This document shows positions 8,526 to 17,511 of a stretch of 64,000 bases of DNA, in pieces. Below the pieces are notes generated by a model that ran no database searches, was not told the origin of the DNA, and worked only from the letters and a program-made list of their open reading frames with translations. The DNA is from Pseudomonas sp. CAN1 (GTDB lineage Bacteria; Pseudomonadota; Gammaproteobacteria; Pseudomonadales; Pseudomonadaceae): positions 124,001 through 188,000 of the forward strand of contig NZ_JASMRU010000002.1 of NCBI RefSeq assembly GCF_030462585.1, in the 5' to 3' direction. Positions within the stretch are counted from its first letter, which is position 1, and every line of letters starts with the position of its first letter. Made by a program: the position numbers and the translations under genes.

Positions 8526-9595
8526 GGGTCCTGCTGATCAAGACTTCGTCCCTGGGCGATGTCATCCACACCCTGCCGGCGTTGACCGACGCCGCCCGCG
8601 CCATTCCCGGCATCCAGTTCGACTGGGTGGTGGAGGAGGGCTTCGCCGAGATCCCCGCCTGGCATCCGGCCGTGGCCCAGGTGATCCCGGTGGCGATCCG
8701 CCGCTGGCGCAAGAATCTCTGGCAGACCCTCAAGAGCGGCGAGTGGAGCCGCTTCAAGCGCCGCCTGAAAGAAGTCGACTACGACCTGGTGATCGACGCC
8801 CAGGGCCTGCTCAAGAGCGCCTGGCTGACCCGCTACGCGCGCCGTCGCACGCCCATTGCAGGGCTGGACAAGGAGTCGGCCCGCGAGCCGGCCGCCAGCC
8901 GCTTCTATAACCGTACCTACCCGGTCGCCTGGGGCCAGCATGCCGTCGAGCGCGTGCGCCAGCTGTTCGCCCAGGCGCTGGACTACCCGTTGCCCGCCGG
9001 CACCGGCGACTACGGCCTGGACCGCAGCCGCCTGCTGGACGCCGTGGATACCGAGCCCTACCTGGTGTTCCTGCATGGCACCACCTGGGTCACCAAGCAC
9101 TGGCCCGAGGTCTACTGGCGCGAACTGGCCCAGCGCATGGGCGAGCGCGGCTGGCAGGTGCGCCTGCCGTGGGGCAACGACGCCGAGCGGCAGCGCGCCG
9201 AACGGCTCGCCGAAGGCTTGGAAAACGCCTCGGTACTCCCCAGATTAAGCCTCGCAGGCATGGCCAAGGTACTGGCCGGAGCTTCCGCCTGCGTGGCGGT
9301 CGACACCGGGCTCGGACACCTGGCCGCCGCCCTGGACGTGCCGACGCTGTCGCTGTTCGGCCCGACCAACCCCGGTCTGACCGGCGCCTACGGGCGCTCG
9401 CAGGTGCACCTGGCCAGTGATTGGCCCTCGTGCGCGCCCTGCCTGCAGAAGACCTGCACCTACCAGCCGACGGCCGAAGACAAGCGCCAATTCGACCTGC
9501 GGCATGAACAGCCTCTGTGCTTCACGCGCCTGAATCCCCAGCGCGTGGCGAACCAGCTGGAGGCACTGCTGCTGGCCCCGGAGACGCTTCGATGA
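8522..9595 (+). CDS. waaC: LPS heptosyltransferase I
   Basis: Transfers the first heptose to Kdo2-lipid A. This GT9 protein of 357 residues starts MRVLLIKTSSLGDVIHTLPAL, the signature WaaC opening, with the donor-binding VAVDTGLGHLAAAL segment in the C-terminal Rossmann domain. It overlaps waaF and waaG by 4 nt (ATGA) on both sides, typical of a tightly coupled operon. WaaF and WaaC share the fold; order and N-terminal sequence decide the assignment. Confidence 0.97.
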   Translation: MRVLLIKTSSLGDVIHTLPALTDAARAIPGIQFDWVVEEGFAEIPAWHPAVAQVIPVAIRRWRKNLWQTLKSGEWSRFKRRLKEVDYDLVIDAQGLLKSAWLTRYARRRTPIAGLDKESAREPAASRFYNRTYPVAWGQHAVERVRQLFAQALDYPLPAGTGDYGLDRSRLLDAVDTEPYLVFLHGTTWVTKHWPEVYWRELAQRMGERGWQVRLPWGNDAERQRAERLAEGLENASVLPRLSLAGMAKVLAGASACVAVDTGLGHLAAALDVPTLSLFGPTNPGLTGAYGRSQVHLASDWPSCAPCLQKTCTYQPTAEDKRQFDLRHEQPLCFTRLNPQRVANQLEALLLAPETLR

Positions 9596-10713
9596 CCCTG
9601 GCTTTCGTCCTCTACAAATACTTCCCGTTCGGCGGGCTGCAGCGCGATTTCATGCGCATCGCCCTGGAATGCCAGCAGCGCGGCCACTCCATCCGCGTCT
9701 ACACGCCAATATGGGAAGGCGAGGTCCCGTCCGGCTTCGACGTGCGCGTGGCGCCGGTGAAGTCGTTGTTCAACCATCGCCGCAACGAGAAATTCAGCGC
9801 CTGGCTGCAGGCGGATCTCGCACGTTCGCCGGTGGACCGGGTGATCGGCTTCAACAAGATGCCGGGCCTGGATGTGTACTACGCCGCCGACGGCTGCTTC
9901 GAGGACAAGGCGCAGACCCTGCGCAATTCCTTCTACCGTCGCTGGGGCCGCTACAAGCACTTCGCCGACTACGAGCGCGCCGTGTTCGCGCCGGAGTCGA
10001 AGACCGAAATCCTGATGATCTCCGAGGTGCAACAGCCTCTGTTCATCAAGCACTACCGTACCCCCGAGGCGCGCTTCCACCTGCTGCCGCCGGGCATCGC
10101 CCAGGATCGTCGCGCGCCGGCCAACGCCGGCGAAATCCGCGCCGAGTTCCGCCGCGAGTTCAAGCTTGGCGACGACGACCTGCTGCTGGTGCAGATCGGC
10201 TCCGGCTTCAAGACCAAGGGCCTGGACCGCAGCCTCAAGGCATTGGCCGCGCTGCCGCGCTCGCTACGCAAGCGCACCCGCCTGATCGCCATCGGCCAGG
10301 ACGATCCCAAGCCGTTCCTGCTGCAGGTGAAGGCGCTGGGGCTGTCGGACAACGTGCAGATTCTCAAGGGGCGCAGCGATATCCCGCGCTTCCTGCTCGG
10401 CGCCGACCTGCTGATCCACCCGGCCTACAACGAGAACACCGGTACCGTGCTGCTCGAAGCGCTGGTCGCGGGCCTGCCGGTGCTGGTCACCGACGTCTGC
10501 GGCTACGCCCACTACATCGACGAGGCGAAGGCCGGTCGCGTGGTGCCGACGCCCTTCGAGCAGGATCGCCTGAACGGCATGCTCCAGCAGATGCTCGAAG
10601 ATGACGCGGCGCGTGCGGAGTGGGGGCGCAACGGCCTGGCCTTCGCCGACAGCGCCGACCTCTACAGCATGCCGCAGCACGCCGCCGACCTGATCCTGCA
10701 GGAGCGCGCATGA
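9592..10713 (+). CDS. waaG: UDP-glucose:(heptosyl) LPS alpha-1,3-glucosyltransferase
   Basis: GT4 glycosyltransferase adding the first outer-core hexose to heptose II. It has 373 residues, beginning MTLAFVLYKYFPFGGLQRDFMRIA (acceptor-side loop) and containing the donor-site ENTGTVLLEALVAGLPVLVTDVCGY. The ATG at the waaC stop is chosen over an upstream in-frame extension because it gives the family N-terminus and the ATGA coupling seen through the operon. It is followed by a REP pair rather than by directly coupled waaP. Confidence 0.96.
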   Translation: MTLAFVLYKYFPFGGLQRDFMRIALECQQRGHSIRVYTPIWEGEVPSGFDVRVAPVKSLFNHRRNEKFSAWLQADLARSPVDRVIGFNKMPGLDVYYAADGCFEDKAQTLRNSFYRRWGRYKHFADYERAVFAPESKTEILMISEVQQPLFIKHYRTPEARFHLLPPGIAQDRRAPANAGEIRAEFRREFKLGDDDLLLVQIGSGFKTKGLDRSLKALAALPRSLRKRTRLIAIGQDDPKPFLLQVKALGLSDNVQILKGRSDIPRFLLGADLLIHPAYNENTGTVLLEALVAGLPVLVTDVCGYAHYIDEAKAGRVVPTPFEQDRLNGMLQQMLEDDAARAEWGRNGLAFADSADLYSMPQHAADLILQERA

Positions 10714-10727
10714 AAGCCTTTGCTCTG

Positions 10728-10805
10728 GTAGGAGCGAGCTTGCTCGCGAATGCTCTCCCTACGAGCCAGGGTGCCATGCGGGTTCGCGAGCAAGCTCGCT
10801 CCTAC
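10728..10805. repeat. REP pair (head-to-head) inside the LPS core operon
   Basis: A forward REP beginning GTAGGAGCGAGCTTGCTCGC at 10728-10750 and its inverted copy at 10783-10805 enclose a 32-nt spacer, so the transcript can fold into two small hairpins or one long stem. It occupies almost all of the waaG-waaP gap, the only gap of that size in the operon. Its right edge abuts the AAAGG that serves as waaP ribosome site. Confidence 0.9.
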
Positions 10806-10818
10806 AAAGGCGGTGCCC

Positions 10819-11625
10819 ATGAAGCTTGAGCTGCACGAGCCGTTCAAAACCCTGTGGGCCGGCAAGGACCCGTTCGCCGAAGTCGAACGCCTGCAGGGCA
10901 AGGTCTACCGCGAGCTGGAAGGCCGCCGCACCCTGCGCACCGAAGTCGACGGGCGCGGTTACTTCGTCAAGATCCACCGCGGCATCGGCTGGGGCGAGAT
11001 CGTCAAGAACCTGTTCAGCGCCAAGCTTCCCGTGCTCGGTGCGGGCCAGGAACAGCGCGCCCTGGAACGCCTGCACCAGGCCGGCGTGGCGACCATGACC
11101 TCGGTGGCCTACGGCGAGCGCGGTGGCAATCCGGCCAGCCAGCATTCCTTCATCGTCACCGAGGAGCTGGCGCCGACCACCGACCTGGAAGTGTTCTCGC
11201 TGGACTGGCTGCAGACGCCGCCCGAGCCGCGCCTCAAGCGCGCGCTGATCGCCGAGGTGGCGAAAATGGTCGGCACCATGCACCGCGCCGGGGTAAACCA
11301 CCGCGACTGCTACATCTGCCACTTCCTGCTGCACACCGATCGCCCGGTCAGCGCCGATGACCTGCGCCTGTCGGTGATCGACCTGCACCGCGCCCAGACC
11401 CGCGACGCCACCCCGCGTCGCTGGCGCAACAAGGACCTGGCGGCGCTGTACTTCTCCGCGCTCGACATCGGCCTGACCCGCCGCGACAAGTTGCGTTTCC
11501 TGCGTGATTACTTCGGTAAGACTCTGCGTGACATCCTCCGCGAGGAGGCCGCACTGCTCGCCTGGATGGAGCGCAAGGCGGCCAAGCTGTATGACCGCAA
11601 GCAACGTTACGGAGACCTGCTCTGA
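10819..11625 (+). CDS. waaP: LPS core heptose(I) kinase
   Basis: Phosphorylates heptose I of the inner core, needed in Pseudomonas for LPS export and intrinsic resistance (family knowledge). It has 268 residues with a eukaryotic-like kinase fold; the catalytic loop HRDCY places the catalytic Asp at residue 163, and IDLHRA supplies the metal-binding Asp. The ATG follows AAAGG, 8 nt upstream, right after the REP. An upstream in-frame extension would read through the REP and was rejected. The stop shares an A with the next start (TGATG). Confidence 0.96.
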   Translation: MKLELHEPFKTLWAGKDPFAEVERLQGKVYRELEGRRTLRTEVDGRGYFVKIHRGIGWGEIVKNLFSAKLPVLGAGQEQRALERLHQAGVATMTSVAYGERGGNPASQHSFIVTEELAPTTDLEVFSLDWLQTPPEPRLKRALIAEVAKMVGTMHRAGVNHRDCYICHFLLHTDRPVSADDLRLSVIDLHRAQTRDATPRRWRNKDLAALYFSALDIGLTRRDKLRFLRDYFGKTLRDILREEAALLAWMERKAAKLYDRKQRYGDLL

Positions 11626-12359
11626 TGGCTGGCTGGGTACTCGAAGCCGACTACCAGCATCTCGCCGCCGATTTCGGCAGCCTGGATGCGGTGTTCGCCG
11701 TCGAAGGCGAGCGCATCACCAAGGATGCGATGTCCGACGTCGTGCGCATCGAACGCGACGGCGTGCGTTATTACGTCAAGCGCTATCGCAAGCCCGGCAA
11801 GGGCTTTCGCCGTTACCTGCCGCGCCCGCGGGTGAAGGCCGAGTGGCAGAACCTCAAGCAGTTCGCCAAGTGGGGCATCCCCACCGCGCAGGTGGTGGCC
11901 TACGGCCTGGAGCGCGTCAACGGCGCCTTCGCCCGTGGCGCGATCATCACCCGCGAGCTGGTCGGCACCGAGGACCTGCACGCGTTGGCCCGCCAGGACG
12001 ATCCGCGCCTGAAGGATCGCGCCTGGGTCGAGCATGTCAGCCAGCAACTGGCCAACTACACGCGGATCATGCATGACCACCACTTCACCCATAACGACCT
12101 GAAGTGGCGCAACATCCTGGTGGACCAGGCCGGCACGGTGTACTTCATCGACTGCCCGATCGGCGGCTACTGGGTCAGCTTCATGCTGCGCTATCGCATC
12201 ACCAAGGACCTGGCCACCCTCGACAAGGTCGCCAAGTACCACCTTTCCTACACGCAGCGCCTGCACTTCTACCTGCTGTACCGGCGCCGCGAACGACTGA
12301 ACGAATCGGACAAGAAACGTGTCCGTCAGATCGTGCATTTCTTCGAGGGACGCGAGTGA
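11625..12359 (+). CDS. Lipopolysaccharide kinase family protein (WapP-like)
   Basis: Protein of 244 residues of the RfaP/InaA kinase family, the second of four consecutive kinase-like genes. It has a Lys-rich ATP-binding region (YYVKRYRKPGKGF), the catalytic motif HNDLKWRNIL with Asp at about residue 158, and FIDCPIGG as the metal-binding Asp motif. It therefore looks catalytically intact. Likely role: a further heptose phosphorylation of the LPS inner core, as proposed for its P. aeruginosa counterpart; the exact position is not deducible here. Coupled to waaP by TGATG and to the next gene by a GTGA overlap. Confidence 0.9.
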   Translation: MAGWVLEADYQHLAADFGSLDAVFAVEGERITKDAMSDVVRIERDGVRYYVKRYRKPGKGFRRYLPRPRVKAEWQNLKQFAKWGIPTAQVVAYGLERVNGAFARGAIITRELVGTEDLHALARQDDPRLKDRAWVEHVSQQLANYTRIMHDHHFTHNDLKWRNILVDQAGTVYFIDCPIGGYWVSFMLRYRITKDLATLDKVAKYHLSYTQRLHFYLLYRRRERLNESDKKRVRQIVHFFEGRE

Positions 12360-13111
12360 AGGATTTCATTGCCGAGGGCGACCAGGCCCTGCTGGAAAGC
12401 AACGCCCTGGCCGATTTCGATGCCCTGTGGAACCTGCAGCTGGAAGCCGTGGACGAGCCCAACACCGAGCGGGGTGGCTGGAGCAGCGTTTATCGCCTGG
12501 AACTGGACGGCACCGCCTACTACCTCAAGCGCCAGAGCAACCACCTGACCCGCAGCTTGAAGCGCCCGCTCGGCGAGCCGACCTTCAGCCGCGAGTTCCG
12601 CAATATCCAGCGCTACCACCAGCTTGGCATTCCCTCGATGGAGGCCGCGTTCTTTGGCGCGCGTCAGGTCGGTGGCGAGCGACGGGCGATCCTGATGACT
12701 CGCGCGCTGGACGGCTGGCGTGACCTGGACAGCCTGCTGCAGGGCTGGTCGAACCTCGCCGCCGAGCGCCGTCAGGCCATCCTGCGCGCCTGCGGCATGC
12801 TCGCCCGCCGCCTGCACGAGGCCGGGCAGATGCACGGCTGCTTCTACCCCAAGCACATCTTCCTGCGCGAAACCGACGACGCCTTCGAGGCGACCCTGAT
12901 CGACCTGGAGAAGACCCGTTCGCTGTGGTTCGGCCAGCGCGACCGCGTGCGTGACCTCGAACCGCTGCTGCGCCGCGCGCCGGACTGGAACGAAGGCGAC
13001 GTGCGCACCCTGCTGGCGGCCTACCTCGGTACTGCGGCCAGCGGCCCGGAAGTCGATGACTGGTATCGCCGCCTGGGTGCGCGTCGGAAGAAGAAGGAAA
13101 ACCGCGCATGA
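12356..13111 (+). CDS. Lipopolysaccharide kinase family protein
   Basis: Third kinase-fold gene of the operon, 251 residues from a GTG start overlapping the previous stop (GTGA). The open frame extends further upstream into the preceding gene, but the coupled GTG gives MKDFIAEGDQALLESNA, consistent with operon style. The family signal is YYLKRQSNHLTRS (ATP-site Lys), but the catalytic loop reads HGCFYPKHIFL instead of H-x-D-x4-N, while the DLE metal motif (LIDLEKTRS) is kept. It may be a pseudokinase or use a variant loop. Function inferred as LPS core modification only from context. Confidence 0.88.
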   Translation: MKDFIAEGDQALLESNALADFDALWNLQLEAVDEPNTERGGWSSVYRLELDGTAYYLKRQSNHLTRSLKRPLGEPTFSREFRNIQRYHQLGIPSMEAAFFGARQVGGERRAILMTRALDGWRDLDSLLQGWSNLAAERRQAILRACGMLARRLHEAGQMHGCFYPKHIFLRETDDAFEATLIDLEKTRSLWFGQRDRVRDLEPLLRRAPDWNEGDVRTLLAAYLGTAASGPEVDDWYRRLGARRKKKENRA

Positions 13112-14586
13112 GGCTGTCCGCGCTGCGCGATGCCGGTCGCACGCCGTCGCTGCCGCTGCGCATCGAGCTGGCGGATGGCGCCGGCGCTGCCGAACTGCGC
13201 CTGGACAGCCTGCTGCGTGTGCTGCCCGGCCAGCGTTATGTCGGTGCGGCCAATTGGCGCGGCCGCCCGGTACTGGCCAAGCTGCTGGTCGGCGGCCGTG
13301 CGGCGAAGCATTTCCAGCGCGAACGCGACGGTGTACGCCTGCTCGCCGAGCAGGGCCTGACCACGCCGGCGCTGCTGGCCGATGGCCTGAAGGACGGCGA
13401 GGGCGGCTGGCTGCTCTTCGAATTCCTCGACAACGCCCAGAGCCTGTGGGATGCCTGGCGCGCCGTGGAAGGCGAGCCGGTATTGTCCGATGCGCAGACG
13501 GCCGTCATTGCCGAGGCGCTGACCGCCATCGCCCGGATGCATGCCAAGGGGCTGTGGCAGGAAGACCTGCACCTGGACAACCTGCTGCGCAAGGACGGTG
13601 AGCTGTACCTGATCGACGGCGCCGGTATCCGTGCGGAAACCCCTGGCCAGCCGCTGTCGCGCAAGCACGTGCTGGAAAACCTCGGGGTGTTCTTCGCCCA
13701 GTTGCCGGCCAGCCTCGATCCTTTCCTGGAAGAGCTGCTGATCCACTACCTGCTGGCCAACGGCGAGCACGCGCTGCCGCTGGAAGCCCTGCAGAAGGAG
13801 ATTGCGAAGATTCGCCGCTGGCGCGTCGGTGACCTGATGAAGAAGATCGCCCGCGACTGCAGCCTGTTCAGCGTGTTCAAGGGTCCGTTCGGCCTGCGCG
13901 CTACGCGCCGCGAGGAAGAGGAAGGCCTGCAGCCGCTGCTGGCCGACCCCGACGCCTTCATCGCCAAAGGGCATATCTACAAGACCGGCGGCGCGGCGAC
14001 CGTGGCGCGGGTCGAGCTCGATGGCCGGCCGCTGGTCATCAAACGTTACAACATCAAGAACCTGCTGCACTGGTTCAAGCGCTTCTGGCGCCCCAGCCGC
14101 GCCTGGGCCTCCTGGCGCGAGGGCAACCGCCTGGACTTCCTCGGCATCGCCACGCCCCGGCCGCTGGCGGTGATCGAGCGGCGCTGGCTGTGGCTGCGCG
14201 GCCCGGCCTTCCTGATTACCGATTACCTGGCCGGTCAGGATATAATCGCCCGTTTCAAACCCTACCTGGAGCAACCGGGAGGGGGCGGCCTGCCGCCGGA
14301 ATCGGACCTTGTGGCCCTGGACAGACTGTTCGCGGCGCTGGTGCGTGAACGCATCAGCCACGGCGACCTCAAAGGGCACAACCTGTTCTGGCAGGAGCAG
14401 GGCGAAGGCGGGCAATGGTCGTTGATCGACCTTGATGCCATGCAGCGCCACTCGCGAGAAGCGAGCTTCGCCCGCGCCTATGCCCGCGACCGTGCGCGTT
14501 TCCTGCGCAACTGGCCGACCAGCAGCGCACTGCACCAGCTGCTCGACGAACGTTTACCGCGGGTGCCTGCGCACCCGCCCAGATGA
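13108..14586 (+). CDS. Double kinase-domain LPS core protein (WapQ-like)
   Basis: 492 residues containing two RfaP/InaA-type kinase halves. The N-terminal half has HLDNLL and LIDGAG motifs near residues 155-175. The C-terminal half has FKGPFGLR, an ATP-site VIKRYNIKNLLHWFKRF region near 310-325, and a complete catalytic motif SHGDLKGHNLFW with LIDLDAM. Likely arose by duplication or fusion of two neighbouring kinase genes. It overlaps the preceding gene by ATGA; 15 nt separate it from the carbamoyltransferase. Probably acts on LPS core heptose. Confidence 0.9.
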   Translation: MRLSALRDAGRTPSLPLRIELADGAGAAELRLDSLLRVLPGQRYVGAANWRGRPVLAKLLVGGRAAKHFQRERDGVRLLAEQGLTTPALLADGLKDGEGGWLLFEFLDNAQSLWDAWRAVEGEPVLSDAQTAVIAEALTAIARMHAKGLWQEDLHLDNLLRKDGELYLIDGAGIRAETPGQPLSRKHVLENLGVFFAQLPASLDPFLEELLIHYLLANGEHALPLEALQKEIAKIRRWRVGDLMKKIARDCSLFSVFKGPFGLRATRREEEEGLQPLLADPDAFIAKGHIYKTGGAATVARVELDGRPLVIKRYNIKNLLHWFKRFWRPSRAWASWREGNRLDFLGIATPRPLAVIERRWLWLRGPAFLITDYLAGQDIIARFKPYLEQPGGGGLPPESDLVALDRLFAALVRERISHGDLKGHNLFWQEQGEGGQWSLIDLDAMQRHSREASFARAYARDRARFLRNWPTSSALHQLLDERLPRVPAHPPR

Positions 14587-14601
14587 AAGAGGCTAGACCC
14601 T

Positions 14602-16359
14602 GTGGCATTGACCATCCTCGGCCTGTCCGGCGCCGTAAGCCATGACCCTTCCGCCGCTCTGTACATCGACGGCAAGCTGGTCGCGGCCGTCGAAGAAGAG
14701 CGCTTCGTCCGCGACAAGCACGCGAAGAACCGCATGCCCTACGAGTCGGCCAAGTTCTGCCTGGAGCAGGCCGGGATCAAGCCGTCGGACGTTGACGTGG
14801 TGGCCATTCCCTTCGCCCCCATCAGCATCTTCGACAAGGCCCGCTGGCACTACGCCAAGCGCTACGCCTATGCGCCGGACCGGGCACTGGACGCCATCCT
14901 GCTCGGCAACCGCCGCTACAAGCGCTACTACAAGCGCATCGAATGGTGCCTGCAGCAGCTGGGCTTCGACCTGAAGAAAACCAAGATCCAGCCGGTCGAG
15001 CACCACCTGGCCCACGCCTCCAGCGCCTACCACTGCTCGGGCTTCAAGGAGAAGACGGCGATCCTTGGGATCGACGGCAAGGGCGAGTACGCCACCACCT
15101 TCTTCGGCTACGGCGAGAACGGCAAGATCCACAAGATCAATGAGTTCTACGATCCGGACTCCCTGGGCGGCCTGTACGGCGCGCTGACCGAATACCTCGG
15201 CTTCGACATGCTCGACGGCGAGTTCAAGGTCATGGGCATGGCGCCCTACGGCGATGCCAGCAAGTACGATTTCTCCCGCCTGGCCAAGTTCGAGAACGGC
15301 GAGCTGATCATCAACACCGAGTACGCCAACGTCATCGGCTTCCGTCGCTACAAGGAAAAGGGCAAGGGTTACTACTTCTCGCCCAAGCTGATCGAGTGGC
15401 TCGGCCCGAAACGTGAAGGCGACATCGCCGACGATCCGTACATCCACTACGCCGCCAGCATCCAGGCACTGTTCGAGAAGCTGTCGCTGGAGATGATGGA
15501 TTACTACCTGGGCGACATCATCCGCGAGACCGGCAAGATCGCCTTCGCCGGCGGCTGCGCGCTGAACGTCAAGCTCAACCAGAAGATCATCGCCCGTCCC
15601 GAGGTCAAGGAGCTGTACGTGCAGCCCGCGGCCAGCGACGCCGGCACCGCGGTTGGCGCGGCAGCCTATGTGTCGTGGGAGCGTGGCGTACCGGTCGAGA
15701 AGATGGAGCACGTCTACCTCGGCCCGGAATACAGCAACGAAGACGTCATCGCCGCCTGCGCCCGCCACGAGGCCAAACCGACCTGGCGCAAGATCGACAA
15801 CCTCTCCGAGCTGATCGCCAAGGTGCTGGTGGACGGCAACCCGGTGGCCTGGTTCCAGGGCCGCCTGGAGTTCGGCCCGCGCGCCCTCGGTGGCCGCTCG
15901 ATCATCGGTTGCCCGAGCGTGCCCGGCGTGGCCGACCGCATCAACGCGCAGATCAAGTTCCGCGAGCGCTGGAGGCCCTTCTGCCCGTCGATGCTGGATA
16001 CCGTCGGCCCGCAGATGTTCAAGATCGACCACCCGGCGCCGTTCATGACCTTCACCTTCGAAGTCAACGAAGAGTGGAAGACCCGCGTGCCGGAAGTCGT
16101 CCATGAAGACGGCACGTCCCGCGCCCAGGTGCTCAAGCGCGAGTTCAACCCGCGCTACTACGACATGATGAAGGAGCTGGAACGCCTCACCGGCAACGGC
16201 GTGGCGCTCAACACCTCGCTGAACCGCCGCGGCGAGCCGATGGTCTGCTCGCCCACCGACGCCCTGAACATGTTCTACGGCTCGGACCTGCAGTACCTGA
16301 TCATGCAGGACATCCTCGTGGTCAAGGATGGCGCGGAGCCCTATGACTCGCTCGGCTGA
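14602..16359 (+). CDS. wapO: Carbamoyltransferase (LPS core heptose O-carbamoylation, WapO-type)
   Basis: NodU/CmcH-type carbamoyltransferase of 585 residues. The N-terminal ASKHA-fold domain starts ALTILGLSGAVSHDPSAAL and carries the metal-binding HHLAHA motif; the YrdC-like C-terminal domain includes LEFGPRALGGRSI. Pseudomonas LPS carries 7-O-carbamoyl on heptose II and the position inside the core operon fits that reaction; this is family knowledge plus context. Starts with GTG after an AGAGGCTAGACCCT leader. The symbol is from memory of P. aeruginosa naming and is less certain than the family. Confidence 0.85.
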   Translation: MALTILGLSGAVSHDPSAALYIDGKLVAAVEEERFVRDKHAKNRMPYESAKFCLEQAGIKPSDVDVVAIPFAPISIFDKARWHYAKRYAYAPDRALDAILLGNRRYKRYYKRIEWCLQQLGFDLKKTKIQPVEHHLAHASSAYHCSGFKEKTAILGIDGKGEYATTFFGYGENGKIHKINEFYDPDSLGGLYGALTEYLGFDMLDGEFKVMGMAPYGDASKYDFSRLAKFENGELIINTEYANVIGFRRYKEKGKGYYFSPKLIEWLGPKREGDIADDPYIHYAASIQALFEKLSLEMMDYYLGDIIRETGKIAFAGGCALNVKLNQKIIARPEVKELYVQPAASDAGTAVGAAAYVSWERGVPVEKMEHVYLGPEYSNEDVIAACARHEAKPTWRKIDNLSELIAKVLVDGNPVAWFQGRLEFGPRALGGRSIIGCPSVPGVADRINAQIKFRERWRPFCPSMLDTVGPQMFKIDHPAPFMTFTFEVNEEWKTRVPEVVHEDGTSRAQVLKREFNPRYYDMMKELERLTGNGVALNTSLNRRGEPMVCSPTDALNMFYGSDLQYLIMQDILVVKDGAEPYDSLG

Positions 16360-17479
16360 ACCGCGCGTCCTGCAGTTCTGCCACGGCTATGACGGGCCGT
16401 TCCTCGACTGTGCCCGTCAGTACGCCAGTCTGTTCGCCGGCACTGGCTACCGGGTCACCACGGTGTTCCTCACCGGTACGCCCGACCCGGAAGTGGCCTC
16501 CGGCTGCGCCAGCGACGAGGTGCTGTTCCTCGACTACAGCTCGCGGGATATCCGCGGGCTGAAGCTCAGGGCGATCCGCGACCTGCGTGAGATCGCCCGT
16601 TCGCGCGACTTCCGCTTCTGCATCGCGCACCGCTTCAAGCCAACCTGGATCGCCATGCTCGGCACCAAACTGCCGATCATTGGTGTGCACCACGGCTTCG
16701 GCGATTTCCAGCGACTGGGGCGCAAGCTGTTCGCGCGCTTCTTCGCTGAGCGCCTGAGCCTGCTCGGCGTGTCCAAGGCCGTGCGCGACGAGATCCGCGC
16801 CTGCCTGCCGGCCTGGCCGCAGGAGCGCATCGAGACCCTGTACAACCGTATCGACGTCGACGCCCTGCAGGCCGAGCAGCTTGACCGCTACCCGGCGCGA
16901 CAGCACCTGGGGCTGGCCGACAACGCCTGGGTGGTCGGCAACGTTGGCCGCCTGCATCCGGACAAGGACCAGGCGACCCTGCTGCGCGGCTTCGCCCAGG
17001 CCCTGCCGCGCCTGCCGCACAACAGCCTGCTGGCGATCCTCGGCAAGGGCCGTCTGGAAGAGGACCTCAAGGACCTCGCCCGCGAGCTGGGCATCGGCGA
17101 ACGCGTGCTGTTCCTCGGCCAGGTACCGGATGCTCGGCGCTACTTCAAGGCGTTCGACGTGTTCGCCCTCACTTCCGACCATGAGCCGTTCGGCATGGTC
17201 CTGCTCGAAGCCATGGCCGCCGGCGTGCCGGTGATCGCTACTTCCGGTGGTGGCGCGAGCGAGGTGGTCGAAGGCGTCGGCATCCTCTTCCCGCTGCGCG
17301 ACGAAAAGGCCCTGGCCGAAGGGCTCGGGCACATGGCCGCGCTCGATCGCGGCCAGCGCGAGGCCTGCGAGCGGCTGATGGACGAGCGTCTGCGCACCTG
17401 TTTCTCCGACGATGCCGTGCGCCGCGAGTTCTGGCGCCTGCCCGGCGTGCGCGAGCTGGCGAGTGGTCCGTCCGAATAA
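16343..17479 (+). CDS. wapH: GT4 glycosyltransferase, LPS outer core (WapH-type)
   Basis: Glycosyltransferase of 378 residues with a GT-B fold: C-terminal donor site EPFGMVLLEAMAAGVPVIATSGGG. It starts inside the end of the carbamoyltransferase gene; ATG 16343 is preferred over ATG 16328 because CGGAG lies at optimal spacing before it, giving a 17-nt overlap. In P. aeruginosa the gene at this place adds an outer-core glucose; substrate here is inferred from synteny only. Confidence 0.85.
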   Translation: MTRSAEPRVLQFCHGYDGPFLDCARQYASLFAGTGYRVTTVFLTGTPDPEVASGCASDEVLFLDYSSRDIRGLKLRAIRDLREIARSRDFRFCIAHRFKPTWIAMLGTKLPIIGVHHGFGDFQRLGRKLFARFFAERLSLLGVSKAVRDEIRACLPAWPQERIETLYNRIDVDALQAEQLDRYPARQHLGLADNAWVVGNVGRLHPDKDQATLLRGFAQALPRLPHNSLLAILGKGRLEEDLKDLARELGIGERVLFLGQVPDARRYFKAFDVFALTSDHEPFGMVLLEAMAAGVPVIATSGGGASEVVEGVGILFPLRDEKALAEGLGHMAALDRGQREACERLMDERLRTCFSDDAVRREFWRLPGVRELASGPSE

Positions 17480-17511
17480 AGTGCCCGCTGGGCGGGTTTG
17501 AAGGTGTGCGC

